In this document: piece by piece, positions 7,246 to 14,159 of the stretch
How the letters are laid out: every line of letters begins with the position of its first letter
How positions within the stretch are numbered: position 1 is the first letter of the stretch
NCBI GenBank assembly: GCA_016650115.1
Contig: JAENWI010000015.1
Span: 1 to 16,296 of the forward strand
Source: Peptostreptococcaceae bacterium
GTDB taxonomy: Bacteria > Bacillota > Clostridia > Peptostreptococcales > Anaerovoracaceae
Reading direction: 5' to 3'
DNA: 16,296 nucleotides
Translations under genes and position numbers: made by a program
The notes under the pieces: generated by a model
The model's input: only the letters and a program-made list of their open reading frames with translations
What the model was told of the DNA's origin: nothing
Database searches by the model: none

Positions 7246-8670
7246 TTACTCCCCCAGTAGGCATTTTACAACCTCATCCATTTTCATACCCCGTGACCCT
7301 TTTATAAGAATCACATCTCCAGGTTTGACAATTTCTCTCACTTTTTTGTTTAAGTCTTCCTGATTTTTAAAGTGTATTGTTTGAATTCCCGGCATTTTAT
7401 CGCTGAACGCTTTTTCTATATGCTTTGATGCTTCACCAACTGTGATTAGCATGTCTAAATTTTTATCTGTCAGATATTCGCCAACCTCTTCATGATATTC
7501 TGCGCTTTTTTCACCCATTTCCAGCATATCTGCCAGGATGGCAATTTTTCGCATCCCAAATACTGACTCCAGAACGTCAATTCCAGATTTCATGCTGTCT
7601 ACACTTGCATTATACGTATCATCAATAATTTTTATTCCGTCTTTCCCTTTTATGCTAAGCCTTTTATCTGTATTTTCCATTTTTTCAAGACCTCGCGCCG
7701 CCTCTTCAAGAGAAACCCCCAGTTCAAGCCCGACAGCTACAGCTAGTGCACTGTTATAAGCATTATGTCTTCCAGGAATATTCAGCTTAAATGTCTGAGA
7801 CTCATATTCATTCCCTATTCTGTGTTCCATCGTGAATGTTATTCCGTTTTCTCCAAGATCCGTAATATTGGAAATAACCATATCACTCCTGCCGTTTTCA
7901 CCGACAGTGACCAGCTTATATTCTACATCCAGTTTTTCTATATCAGGTAAATCATTGTCTCTGTTTACAATTAACACGTTTTCTTTTCCGAAGTAGTTTG
8001 TTATTTCCATTTTCGCATCTAAAACACCCTTGCGGTTCTTAAGGTTTTCAATATGAGCAGTGCCAATATTAGTAATCACCCCAATATCAGGTCTTACAAT
8101 TTCTGCTAAAAGATTGATTTCATCTTTTTTGCTCATTCCCATTTCCAGTATCCCCACCTGTGTATCTTCCGCAAAGGATAATACAGTTAATGGCAAACCA
8201 ATATGGTTATTAAAATTACCCAAATTTCTCTCCGTTTTGTATTTTTCACTGCAAATACTATACACCATCTCTTTTGTTGTTGTTTTCCCGGTGCTCCCTG
8301 TAATACCCACTTTCTTCATGTTAAAAGTAGACAGATAATATCTGGCCAGGTCCTGCAGACCTTTTGTTGTATCTTCACACTCAATAAAAGGGATCTCAAC
8401 AGAAGCATCCGCCTTTTGGCTTGGATTTTGACTTAAAGCATTTTTCTCATAATAACTTCGATTTACTAAAACAGCTGAGCAGCCGTTTGCTATTGCCTGC
8501 GGGATAAACTTATGAGCGTCTAAATGTTCGCCTATTAAGGGGATGAATAATTCTCCAGCCTTTACTGTTCTTGAATCGGTGGAGACACCTTTTATTAATA
8601 ATTCAGTGGCCTGACAAATCAAGGTCCCTTTAACCGCATGATTAATTTGTTCTAAAGTTAATGTCTTCAT
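7246..8670 (-). CDS. murF: UDP-MurNAc-tripeptide--D-Ala-D-Ala ligase
   Basis: MurF is the cytoplasmic ligase that joins D-Ala-D-Ala to the UDP-MurNAc-tripeptide, the last soluble precursor step. It has 474 residues. The N-terminal domain (1-110) contains KGVSTDSRTVKAGELFIPL, the usual MurE/MurF start. The central domain has the ATP loop GITGSTGKTTTKE at 122-134, NFNNHIGLPLT at 152-162, EMGMS at 176-180, NIGTAHIENL at 201-210 and a candidate carbamylated lysine at 220. The C-terminal part has GRHNAYNSALA at 300-310 and DDTYNASVDSM at 350-360. NFNNHIGLPLT and DDTYNA separate MurF from MurE. ATG at 8670 is served by GAGGA 4 nt upstream. A possible promoter lies in the 74-nt gap before it. No murE precedes it, although murE often sits at this point. 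Confidence 0.97.
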   Translation of the reverse strand: MKTLTLEQINHAVKGTLICQATELLIKGVSTDSRTVKAGELFIPLIGEHLDAHKFIPQAIANGCSAVLVNRSYYEKNALSQNPSQKADASVEIPFIECEDTTKGLQDLARYYLSTFNMKKVGITGSTGKTTTKEMVYSICSEKYKTERNLGNFNNHIGLPLTVLSFAEDTQVGILEMGMSKKDEINLLAEIVRPDIGVITNIGTAHIENLKNRKGVLDAKMEITNYFGKENVLIVNRDNDLPDIEKLDVEYKLVTVGENGRSDMVISNITDLGENGITFTMEHRIGNEYESQTFKLNIPGRHNAYNSALAVAVGLELGVSLEEAARGLEKMENTDKRLSIKGKDGIKIIDDTYNASVDSMKSGIDVLESVFGMRKIAILADMLEMGEKSAEYHEEVGEYLTDKNLDMLITVGEASKHIEKAFSDKMPGIQTIHFKNQEDLNKKVREIVKPGDVILIKGSRGMKMDEVVKCLLGE

Positions 8671-8722
8671 TTCATCCTCATTTTCTAATCATCTATATTT
8701 ATTTTATAAATGGTCTTTAAAT

Positions 8723-8731
8723 ATTATATCA
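8723..8731 (-). promoter_or_regulatory. Candidate extended -10 promoter upstream of murF
   Basis: Read on the minus strand the sequence is TGATATAAT, a perfect TGnTATAAT extended -10, about 53 nt before the murF ATG. No good -35 hexamer is present 16-18 nt further upstream, which is acceptable for extended -10 promoters. It lies in one of the few larger gaps of the operon, so it could give murF and later genes extra expression. AT-rich sequence produces such matches by chance, so confidence is modest. Confidence 0.4.
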
Positions 8732-8744
8732 TATTTTTATCAAT

Positions 8745-10739
8745 CTATTCCCTATAAAGATAAACAATACCTTCTTTTATAATTTTTTCCCCTGCTTTAG
8801 GGTACTGATCAATTACAGTGAAATCTTCATTTTTTATTCGTTCAGGTGAAACGGCATATCTAAGATTTTCAGAAGCAAGTATTGCTATGACCTCACTGAA
8901 ACTTTTACCAGTCACTGGTGGCACAATTGCCTGGGTGCTGTTGATTTTTTCCTCCTCCTCCTTGCTGTATGAAGGCTGAATATTTAGATATCTAAGGGTG
9001 TTTTCCAGTATTTCTTTTACCGCCGGTGATGCCGTTCCGCTTCCGTACTGAACTCCTTTCGGGCTGTCCATAATAACCAGTACTGTAATCCTCGGATCAT
9101 CCATTGGTGCAATGGCAATAGACGATGAGTCAGTGTCTGAGCTGTATCCACCAGCAATAGCCTTATTTGCCGTACCCGTTTTAGCTCCCACTCTGTAGCC
9201 CGCAACCTTAGTTCCACTTGCTCCAGTTTCCACATAGGCTTCCATCGTATAAGCAACTTCTTCTGCAGTTTTCTTTGAAACCACCTGTCTGACTATTTGT
9301 GGTTCAAACTCCTGAACCGTTTTTCCGTTTTTATCAATTAAGGCTTTCACAAATCTCGGTTTCATTATTTTTCCATCATTTCCAAAAGCGGATATTGCAG
9401 TAATAAGGTTTATTGGTGTTACGGCAATTCCCTGTCCATACGCCATAGTTGCAAGACCAACAGGTCCTGCTCCTTCTTTGGTTTGAATGAGAGAATTCCC
9501 TTCTCCCGGGAAATCTATACCTGTTTTTCTGGTAATACCGAAAAGCTCCAGATATTCAAAATACTTGTCATAGCCAATTCTCTGTGCCAATTGAACAAAT
9601 ACCGGGTTGCAGGAATTTCCAACAGCCTCAATTAATGTTTCATCTCCGTGCGGGTCGTAATATCTCCAGCATTTTAGAATAGTCCCGCTGACATTAATTG
9701 ATCCCGAGTCATAAAAATGCTCATTTAAATTCGTCAAACCCTCTTCTAATGCCATCGCTGTTGTAAGCAGTTTGAAAGTCGATCCCGGTTCAAAGGTATC
9801 GCTAATCATAGGATTTCTCCACATATTATTCCAATAGTTCATTTTATCCTCATCCGATAAAGACTCTACGTAAGCTGCTTGCACAGGATCGACTGGTACT
9901 CTTGGATTGTTTGGGTCGTAATCCGGAGACATTGCCATGGATAGAATATCTCCCGTTTTTGTTTCCATAACGATTGCCATTCCACGGTTTGAACCTGTTT
10001 TCTCCATCGCTGTTGCCAATGCCTTTTCCGTATAATGCTGCACCACTTCATCTATAGTTAAAACAAGACTTAATCCGTCTTCCGCTCTGTAATACTTTTC
10101 AATTCCATAGGACAAGCTGTTGCCCTTTACATCCACATTTTTTATCCATCTGCCTGGAGTTCCACTTAAAACCAAATTATATTTTCTTTCAAGTCCGACC
10201 AGCCCTCTATTGTCATCCGTCACACTGCCTAAAACCTGTGACGCAAACGCACCCAGTGGATAATATCTTTTCACATCCTCCTGAATGTCTATTCCCACAA
10301 CTGCCGCCGTTTTTATAGCATCCGCTTTTTCTTTGGAAACATATTTAGCAATCTTAATCCTGGTGGAGCTTTCACTTATCTGACTTTTCAGAGCGATAGG
10401 CTCAAGCTCTAGTGTTTTTGCAAGCAAATCAATCGTAGCATCAAATTTTTCATCTGCGTTTTTAACAAGTTCCGGGCTTTGAACAAGACCAGGCGTCACC
10501 CAAATAGAATAAGTAAGGGCACTTATTGCCAGGTCCTTGCCGTTTCGATCGTAAATAGCTCCACGCTTTGCGGGGATTGGAACATCCTGAGTCTGGTATT
10601 TAGTGGCGAATTTTTGATAATCTTCACCCTTTACTATCTGCACCCAGCCAACTCTTACGATCATTAGTGTAAATACAACGCAAATCACCGTAAACCCTAT
10701 TATTATCCTTTTTTTGGTTTTATTCCCATTAGTTGTCAT
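8745..10739 (-). CDS. spoVD: Class B penicillin-binding protein (SpoVD/FtsI type) with one PASTA domain
   Basis: This D,D-transpeptidase crosslinks septal or spore-cortex peptidoglycan and normally pairs with a SEDS glycosyltransferase such as the FtsW encoded nearby. It has 664 residues: a short cytoplasmic start, a membrane helix at about 11-32, a PBP dimerisation domain at about 52-215 (IPAKRGAIYDRNGKDLA at 55-71), and a transpeptidase domain at about 250-585. The catalytic motifs are S320-T-F-K323 in FEPGSTFK, S376-C-N378, and K520-T-G522. A single PASTA domain fills about 605-663. One C-terminal PASTA is the SpoVD arrangement; Bacillus PbpB carries two. Only one PBP gene is present here, where Bacillus has pbpB and spoVD in tandem, so it may serve vegetative division. 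The symbol is therefore tentative. An AGAGGGAT ribosome site precedes the ATG. Confidence 0.94.
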   Translation of the reverse strand: MTTNGNKTKKRIIIGFTVICVVFTLMIVRVGWVQIVKGEDYQKFATKYQTQDVPIPAKRGAIYDRNGKDLAISALTYSIWVTPGLVQSPELVKNADEKFDATIDLLAKTLELEPIALKSQISESSTRIKIAKYVSKEKADAIKTAAVVGIDIQEDVKRYYPLGAFASQVLGSVTDDNRGLVGLERKYNLVLSGTPGRWIKNVDVKGNSLSYGIEKYYRAEDGLSLVLTIDEVVQHYTEKALATAMEKTGSNRGMAIVMETKTGDILSMAMSPDYDPNNPRVPVDPVQAAYVESLSDEDKMNYWNNMWRNPMISDTFEPGSTFKLLTTAMALEEGLTNLNEHFYDSGSINVSGTILKCWRYYDPHGDETLIEAVGNSCNPVFVQLAQRIGYDKYFEYLELFGITRKTGIDFPGEGNSLIQTKEGAGPVGLATMAYGQGIAVTPINLITAISAFGNDGKIMKPRFVKALIDKNGKTVQEFEPQIVRQVVSKKTAEEVAYTMEAYVETGASGTKVAGYRVGAKTGTANKAIAGGYSSDTDSSSIAIAPMDDPRITVLVIMDSPKGVQYGSGTASPAVKEILENTLRYLNIQPSYSKEEEEKINSTQAIVPPVTGKSFSEVIAILASENLRYAVSPERIKNEDFTVIDQYPKAGEKIIKEGIVYLYRE

Positions 10740-10827
10740 TTTATCCCTCTAAACAAAAAACCAGACATCTCATTATTATAATTAAGTTACCTGGTTAATC
10801 TTGATTAATATTAAATTATAATTCATT

Positions 10828-11166
10828 TTATTGGTAAGCCTCTGATTTAATAATCATTGCAAAATCTCCAGATGTTTCTTTTTCAGAAGTAATGAATACA
10901 AATTCATCCATTTCAGGATAAACCATTCCAAGCTCTGTTTGTGCCTTTATTTCTAAAGTTTGGATATTTGTAGCTTCATTTACCTGTACTGTCAGATTTT
11001 CAATTTCTCCTCTGATCACATCATTTTCTTTAATGGTAGCATTTACCTGATATTTAATATTTGCTGCGTATGCTGTTGTGATGACAAGGCCAAGACCAAT
11101 AACTCCAATAAGGATAATTGCTAATAAGAGAATTCTTTTATTGTTTCTCAACATTTCGTCTTTCAT
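10828..11166 (-). CDS. ftsL: Cell division protein FtsL-like
   Basis: This is a small bitopic divisome protein that forms a trimeric complex with DivIB and a DivIC-type partner and signals to FtsW and the PBP. The 112-residue product has a short charged cytoplasmic end, one membrane helix at about 11-35, a coiled-coil stretch at about 38-68 and then the typical AQTELGMVYPEMDEFVFI segment at 75-92. ELGMVYP is characteristic of Firmicute FtsL. The sequence is otherwise poorly conserved, as expected for this family. It sits between rsmH and the PBP gene, exactly where ftsL belongs. GGGGGG lies 9 nt before the ATG. An in-frame ATG four codons later is possible. The product could also be called a DivIC/FtsL septum-formation initiator; position favours FtsL. 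Confidence 0.88.
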   Translation of the reverse strand: MKDEMLRNNKRILLLAIILIGVIGLGLVITTAYAANIKYQVNATIKENDVIRGEIENLTVQVNEATNIQTLEIKAQTELGMVYPEMDEFVFITSEKETSGDFAMIIKSEAYQ

Positions 11167-11189
11167 GAACGATTACCCCCCTTTATGTT

Positions 11190-12125
11190 TCATATTTTTT
11201 CTGCAACTCTTAATTTTGCACTTCTCGCTCTTGGATTAAGTTCAAGTTCTTCTTTTGAAGCAATAATTGGCTTCCTGCTGATTTTTTTCACATCCGCTTT
11301 TTTGCCGCATACGCACATTGGAAGATCCTTTGGGCATTTACACGGGTCTGCCCTCAAATTGAAAATATCTTTTACTATTCTGTCTTCGAGGGAGTGAAAA
11401 GTTATGATACAAAGCCTTCCACCCGATTCCAGTATGTCACAAAACTCATCAACTGCTCTTTCCAGTTGACCAAGTTCATCGTTTACTTCAATTCTTATTG
11501 CCTGAAATGTTCTTTTCGCAGGATGCGGACCATCTCTTCTCGCAGCTGCAGGGATTGCGGCTTTTATTACCTCTACAAGTTCAAATGTTGTTTCCAGCCT
11601 TTTTTCTTTTCTGGCTTTTACAATAAATTCGCCTATTCTCGAAGCCCAACGTTCCTCGCCATATTTTCTGATTATCTCATTCAGCTCTTTTGCTGAATAG
11701 GTATTTACTATTTCTTCTGCTGTAATACTATCTTCGGCATTCATTCTCATGTCTAGGGGTGCATCCTGCATATAGGAAAAACCCCTTTTAAAATTATCCA
11801 GTTGGAAAGAAGAAACCCCCAAGTCCAGCAACGCACCATCAATTTTTGATATCCCCAATTCTTCAAGGACAGCTTTAATATTTGAATAATTGCTTTTCAC
11901 AAAATATTTTCTGCAAGGGAACTCTTTAAGTCTTTCCATTGATGCGTTCAATGCATCCTGATCTCTATCTATTCCAATTAGAATTCCTTTTTCATTTAAC
12001 TTTTCACAGATTCCGGAAGCATGACCGCCACCGCCCAATGTTCCATCAACGTATATTCCATCCGGCTTAATGTTCAAATTTCCTATGCATTCATCAAATA
12101 ATACTGACGTATGCTTAAATTCCAT
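11190..12125 (-). CDS. rsmH: 16S rRNA (cytosine-1402-N4)-methyltransferase
   Basis: RsmH (MraW) uses S-adenosylmethionine to methylate N4 of C1402 in the decoding centre of 16S rRNA. From the ATG at 12125 it has 311 residues, matching the family. Motifs in order are the SAM loop DGTLGGGGH at 27-35, LDLGVSSFQLD at 100-110, HPAKRTFQAIRIEVN at 201-215, ITFHSLEDRIVK at 241-252, a four-cysteine cluster (C262, C264, C271, C273), and NPRARSAKLRVAE at 297-309. A TTG at 12146 would add seven residues not found in typical homologues, so I reject it. The ATG overlaps mraZ by 11 nt and I see no strong ribosome site, so translation probably depends on coupling with mraZ. Confidence 0.97.
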   Translation of the reverse strand: MEFKHTSVLFDECIGNLNIKPDGIYVDGTLGGGGHASGICEKLNEKGILIGIDRDQDALNASMERLKEFPCRKYFVKSNYSNIKAVLEELGISKIDGALLDLGVSSFQLDNFKRGFSYMQDAPLDMRMNAEDSITAEEIVNTYSAKELNEIIRKYGEERWASRIGEFIVKARKEKRLETTFELVEVIKAAIPAAARRDGPHPAKRTFQAIRIEVNDELGQLERAVDEFCDILESGGRLCIITFHSLEDRIVKDIFNLRADPCKCPKDLPMCVCGKKADVKKISRKPIIASKEELELNPRARSAKLRVAEKI

Positions 12126-12546
12126 ATTCAGCCATTTTCTGAGCAAAATCAGAAGATTCTAATTCTGTTTTGTTCTCAGCCTTTCCCCACTCTTCCTTAC
12201 TCCAAATTTCTATTTTATTTAAAAGCCCTACTGTTACTAAGTCTTTTTCAATATTTGCATATTCTCTTAATTCCTGGGGTATAATAATTCTTCCCTGCTT
12301 GTCGATTTCGGTTTCTATTGCGTTTGCATAAAAATGTCTAATAAATGCTCTGACATTTGAATCCGAAGAAGGAAGATCCGAAAGTTTTTTCATGAATTGT
12401 TCCCATTCCGAGGCGGGATAAATATAAAGACATTTATCAATACCTCTTGTAAGGACAAACTTGAACCCAAGTTCTTCCCTGTACTTAGCCGGCACAATCA
12501 TTCTGCTTTTTAAGTCTATTGAATTTTGGTATTTTCCCATTAACAT
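12115..12546 (-). CDS. mraZ: Transcriptional regulator MraZ
   Basis: MraZ is a DNA-binding protein of the AbrB/SpoVT swapped-hairpin class that forms a ring and represses the dcw operon in studied bacteria. The 143-residue product shows the two-fold repeated fold: DLKSRMIVPAKYREEL at 11-26 and DKQGRIIIPQELREY at 82-96, each with the Dx(K/Q)xR signature. The start MLMGKYQ is like MFMGEYQ of Bacillus MraZ, which supports the ATG at 12546 over the one two codons on. It is the first gene of the operon. Its promoter spacer and -10 contain three 10-bp repeats with the GTGG core expected of MraZ operators, so negative autoregulation is the likely control. The ribosome site is a weak GGGG about 11 nt upstream. 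Confidence 0.97.
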   Translation of the reverse strand: MLMGKYQNSIDLKSRMIVPAKYREELGFKFVLTRGIDKCLYIYPASEWEQFMKKLSDLPSSDSNVRAFIRHFYANAIETEIDKQGRIIIPQELREYANIEKDLVTVGLLNKIEIWSKEEWGKAENKTELESSDFAQKMAEYGI

Positions 12547-12574
12547 AGACTCTACCCCGCTCTAATTTTGATAT

Positions 12575-12604
12575 ATTCCCACTATACTCCACTTCACTCC
12601 ACTT
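12575..12604 (-). promoter_or_regulatory. Three 10-bp direct repeats, probable MraZ operator boxes
   Basis: On the minus strand three contiguous decamers read AAGTGGAGTG (12604-12595), AAGTGGAGTA (12594-12585) and TAGTGGGAAT (12584-12575). All share (A/T)AGTGG(A/G) at an exact 10-bp period, placing them on one helix face. MraZ of several bacteria binds short direct repeats with a GTGG or TGGG core upstream of mraZ. The repeats overlap the spacer and -10 of the operon promoter, so binding would block RNA polymerase. Repeat geometry is seen; MraZ as the binder is inferred from family knowledge. Confidence 0.8.
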
Positions 12605-12609
12605 GACAA
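12581..12609 (-). promoter_or_regulatory. Sigma-A type promoter of the dcw operon
   Basis: On the minus strand TTGTCA (12609-12604) is followed by a 17-nt spacer and TATAGT (12586-12581). Each hexamer has one mismatch to TTGACA/TATAAT and the spacer is optimal. Predicted transcription start is near 12574, giving a leader of about 27 nt to the mraZ ATG. The two outer MraZ-box repeats fill the spacer and the third covers the -10. Confidence 0.75.
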
Positions 12610-12627
12610 CAAAAAAGATAAAAAAAA

Positions 12628-12794
12628 TGGGCAAAAATTGTCCATTAATTTTCATCTTTTATTAGTTTCATTCTTTACATGAATCATATTACTATATATT
12701 GTGTAATTTTATTTTAACACTTCTATATATATGCAGGGGATTCATGCCCACCATCTGAATTGCAAATATTATTCTTTTTAACTATTTTTGCCCA
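12628..12794. repeat. Nested inverted repeats in the divergent intergenic region
   Basis: The outer arms are TGGGCAAAAATTGT (12628-12641) and ACTATTTTTGCCCA (12781-12794), which match as inverted repeats at 13 of 14 bases. Inside them CATGAATC (12678-12685) and GATTCATG (12739-12746) form a perfect 8-bp pair, and GTGT (12701-12704) pairs with ACAC (12717-12720). All three pairs share a centre at 12710.5-12712. The left arm also starts a local near-palindrome at 12627-12645 (arms ATGGGCAA and TTGTCCAT). This could be a two-sided operator or a remnant of a small inverted-repeat element; the sequence does not decide. Confidence 0.6.
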
Positions 12795-12817
12795 AAATAT
12801 GTTATATTAAGTATGTA
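12788..12817 (+). promoter_or_regulatory. Weak promoter candidate for the lipoprotein-lgt-ychF unit
   Basis: TTGCCC (12788-12793), an 18-nt spacer and TATGTA (12812-12817) give a possible but poor sigma-A promoter about 30 nt before the ATG. The -35-like hexamer lies inside the right outer arm of the nested inverted repeat. TTGCAA (12760-12765) with TATTTT (12783-12788) is an alternative. Neither is convincing alone. Confidence 0.3.
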
Positions 12818-12845
12818 TAAAACAAAAAAGGAGAGTGAATTTTAA

Positions 12846-13364
12846 ATGAAATTAACTGTAAAATCAACTTTGTTTTTGGTAATATCCCTACTCATGGTGC
12901 TATCCATGAATGGGTGCAATAATCCGAAACAAATTGGTAGTACGTATGAAGAGCCGGAAATTACAATTGAATATTTATCCACAGCGTATGTGGATCAACT
13001 GATCAGAGATGGGGGTACTCATTTTTTTGGTAGCATTGAAATAACATCAGATGAAAACGGCAATCCCTACATTATTATTGCTGAAAAAGAATTGGTGGCG
13101 GATAAAACTCAACCAAAAGGATACTATATTGCGGATAAAAATTTAGAGTCTACTTACCCGCTATCCTTTGAGGCAAGAACAACCCATTTGACTGGCGAAA
13201 CAAGCATTGCCAATATAATGACCTCTGAAAATTTTGTCAAAGCCGTCGTTTCAGATAAAAAATCAATTATTCAAAAACCCACCGATGAGAGCTTATTGAA
13301 GTATTATGATATATACGTAATAGGCGATCAAGTAGAGCTGATCTTAGCTCATTACCTGAATTAG
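12846..13364 (+). CDS. Predicted lipoprotein of unknown function
   Basis: I do not recognise this 172-residue protein. It begins with a lysine-containing n-region (MKLTVK), a hydrophobic stretch to about residue 19 and LSMNGC ending at Cys24. This is a slightly irregular lipobox (Met at -3, Asn at -2, Gly at -1), so the mature protein would be lipidated at Cys24 and face outside. The rest is soluble, mixed alpha/beta in appearance, with segments such as IEYLSTAYVDQLIRDGG and GSIEITSDENGNPYIIIAEKEL; no catalytic motif is evident. AAGGAGAG lies about 10 nt upstream of the ATG. The gene lies 12 nt before lgt, whose product would lipidate it, and the two are surely co-transcribed. It lies divergent to mraZ. 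Gene reality is secure; function is unknown. Confidence 0.85.
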   Translation: MKLTVKSTLFLVISLLMVLSMNGCNNPKQIGSTYEEPEITIEYLSTAYVDQLIRDGGTHFFGSIEITSDENGNPYIIIAEKELVADKTQPKGYYIADKNLESTYPLSFEARTTHLTGETSIANIMTSENFVKAVVSDKKSIIQKPTDESLLKYYDIYVIGDQVELILAHYLN

Positions 13365-13376
13365 AAAGGATTATAT

Positions 13377-14159
13377 ATGAGTTATTCATTTTTCAGCAAC
13401 TTACCTGTTCCAAATCCCGTAGCCTTCACCATTTTTTCTTTAGATGTGATGTGGTATGGCGTACTGATTGCGACAGGCATCATACTGGCTACAATTCTTG
13501 TGTATTACAGAGCTCCTATGCACGGCATTGACCAAAACAGAACCCTTGACTTCGTTTTAATTTGTCTGCCGATTGGGATCATAGGTGCCAGAGCCTATTA
13601 TGTTTTTTTTGAGTGGGATTATTATACCGGTAATATATATAAAATAATAAATATCCGTGAGGGTGGACTTGCCATTCACGGCGGGTTAATTTTCGGTATG
13701 CTTGCTGCGGCGATTTTGTGTATCATATGGAAAATAAGGCCTTTAAATCTGTTGGATTTGGTGGTTCCAGCTATTGCTCTTGCTCAATCAATCGGCAGAT
13801 GGGGGAATTATTTTAACTCAGAGGCTCATGGCGGGCCTACCAGTTTACCATGGGGGATCATAGTGAACGGAGAAATGGTGCACCCGACTTTTCTTTATGA
13901 ATCTATCTGGTGCTTTATTTTATTCATTATATTGCTGTTGGTTGACAACAGGCGTAAGTTTGAAGGCCAGGTATTTTTACTTTACGGCATTCTATATTCC
14001 ATAGAAAGATTTTTTGTAGAATGGCTTCGTACAGACAGCCTCATGCTGGGCAGTTTAAAGCAGGCTCAAATGCTGAGTCTCTCAATTATAGTAGTTTTTT
14101 CGGTTTTATACATATTATTAAATAAAAAATCAGGTTTTCGGAGAAAGAGGAGATATTAA
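13377..14159 (+). CDS. lgt: Phosphatidylglycerol--prolipoprotein diacylglyceryl transferase
   Basis: Lgt is an inner-membrane enzyme that moves the diacylglyceryl group from phosphatidylglycerol to the lipobox Cys of prolipoproteins, the first step of lipoprotein maturation. The 260-residue product has about seven membrane segments. Family marks are REGGLAIHGGLIFG at 94-107 (H101 matches the essential His), the signature GRWGNYFNSEAHGG at 140-153, HPTFLYES at 169-176 and ERFFVEWLRTDS at 210-221. AAAGGA lies 6 nt before the ATG at 13377. The gene begins 12 nt after a small lipoprotein gene and its stop overlaps the ychF start by 1 nt (TAATG), so the three form one transcription unit. Confidence 0.97.
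   Translation: MSYSFFSNLPVPNPVAFTIFSLDVMWYGVLIATGIILATILVYYRAPMHGIDQNRTLDFVLICLPIGIIGARAYYVFFEWDYYTGNIYKIINIREGGLAIHGGLIFGMLAAAILCIIWKIRPLNLLDLVVPAIALAQSIGRWGNYFNSEAHGGPTSLPWGIIVNGEMVHPTFLYESIWCFILFIILLLVDNRRKFEGQVFLLYGILYSIERFFVEWLRTDSLMLGSLKQAQMLSLSIIVVFSVLYILLNKKSGFRRKRRY

Larger units (their letters stand above)
12547..12845. other. Divergent intergenic region mraZ / lipoprotein gene
   Basis: These 299 nt separate two divergently transcribed units and hold no convincing gene. The left 60 nt carry the dcw promoter and MraZ boxes. The middle is AT-rich and dominated by a nested inverted-repeat structure centred near 12711. The right end carries the ribosome site AAGGAGAG (12828-12835) of the lipoprotein gene and a weak promoter candidate. 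Confidence 0.7.

Noticed and set aside
10740..10827. Possible attenuator in the ftsL-PBP gap: AACCAG and CTGGTT arms followed by a T-run, plus two TATAAT matches
   Set aside because: The stem is only 6 bp with a loop of over 20 nt, and neither TATAAT has a usable -35 or TGn extension; this is expected by chance in such AT-rich sequence.
12126..12146. TTG start giving RsmH seven more residues
   Set aside because: The extension lies inside mraZ, has no ribosome site and is not part of the family; the ATG at 12125 gives the usual 311 residues.
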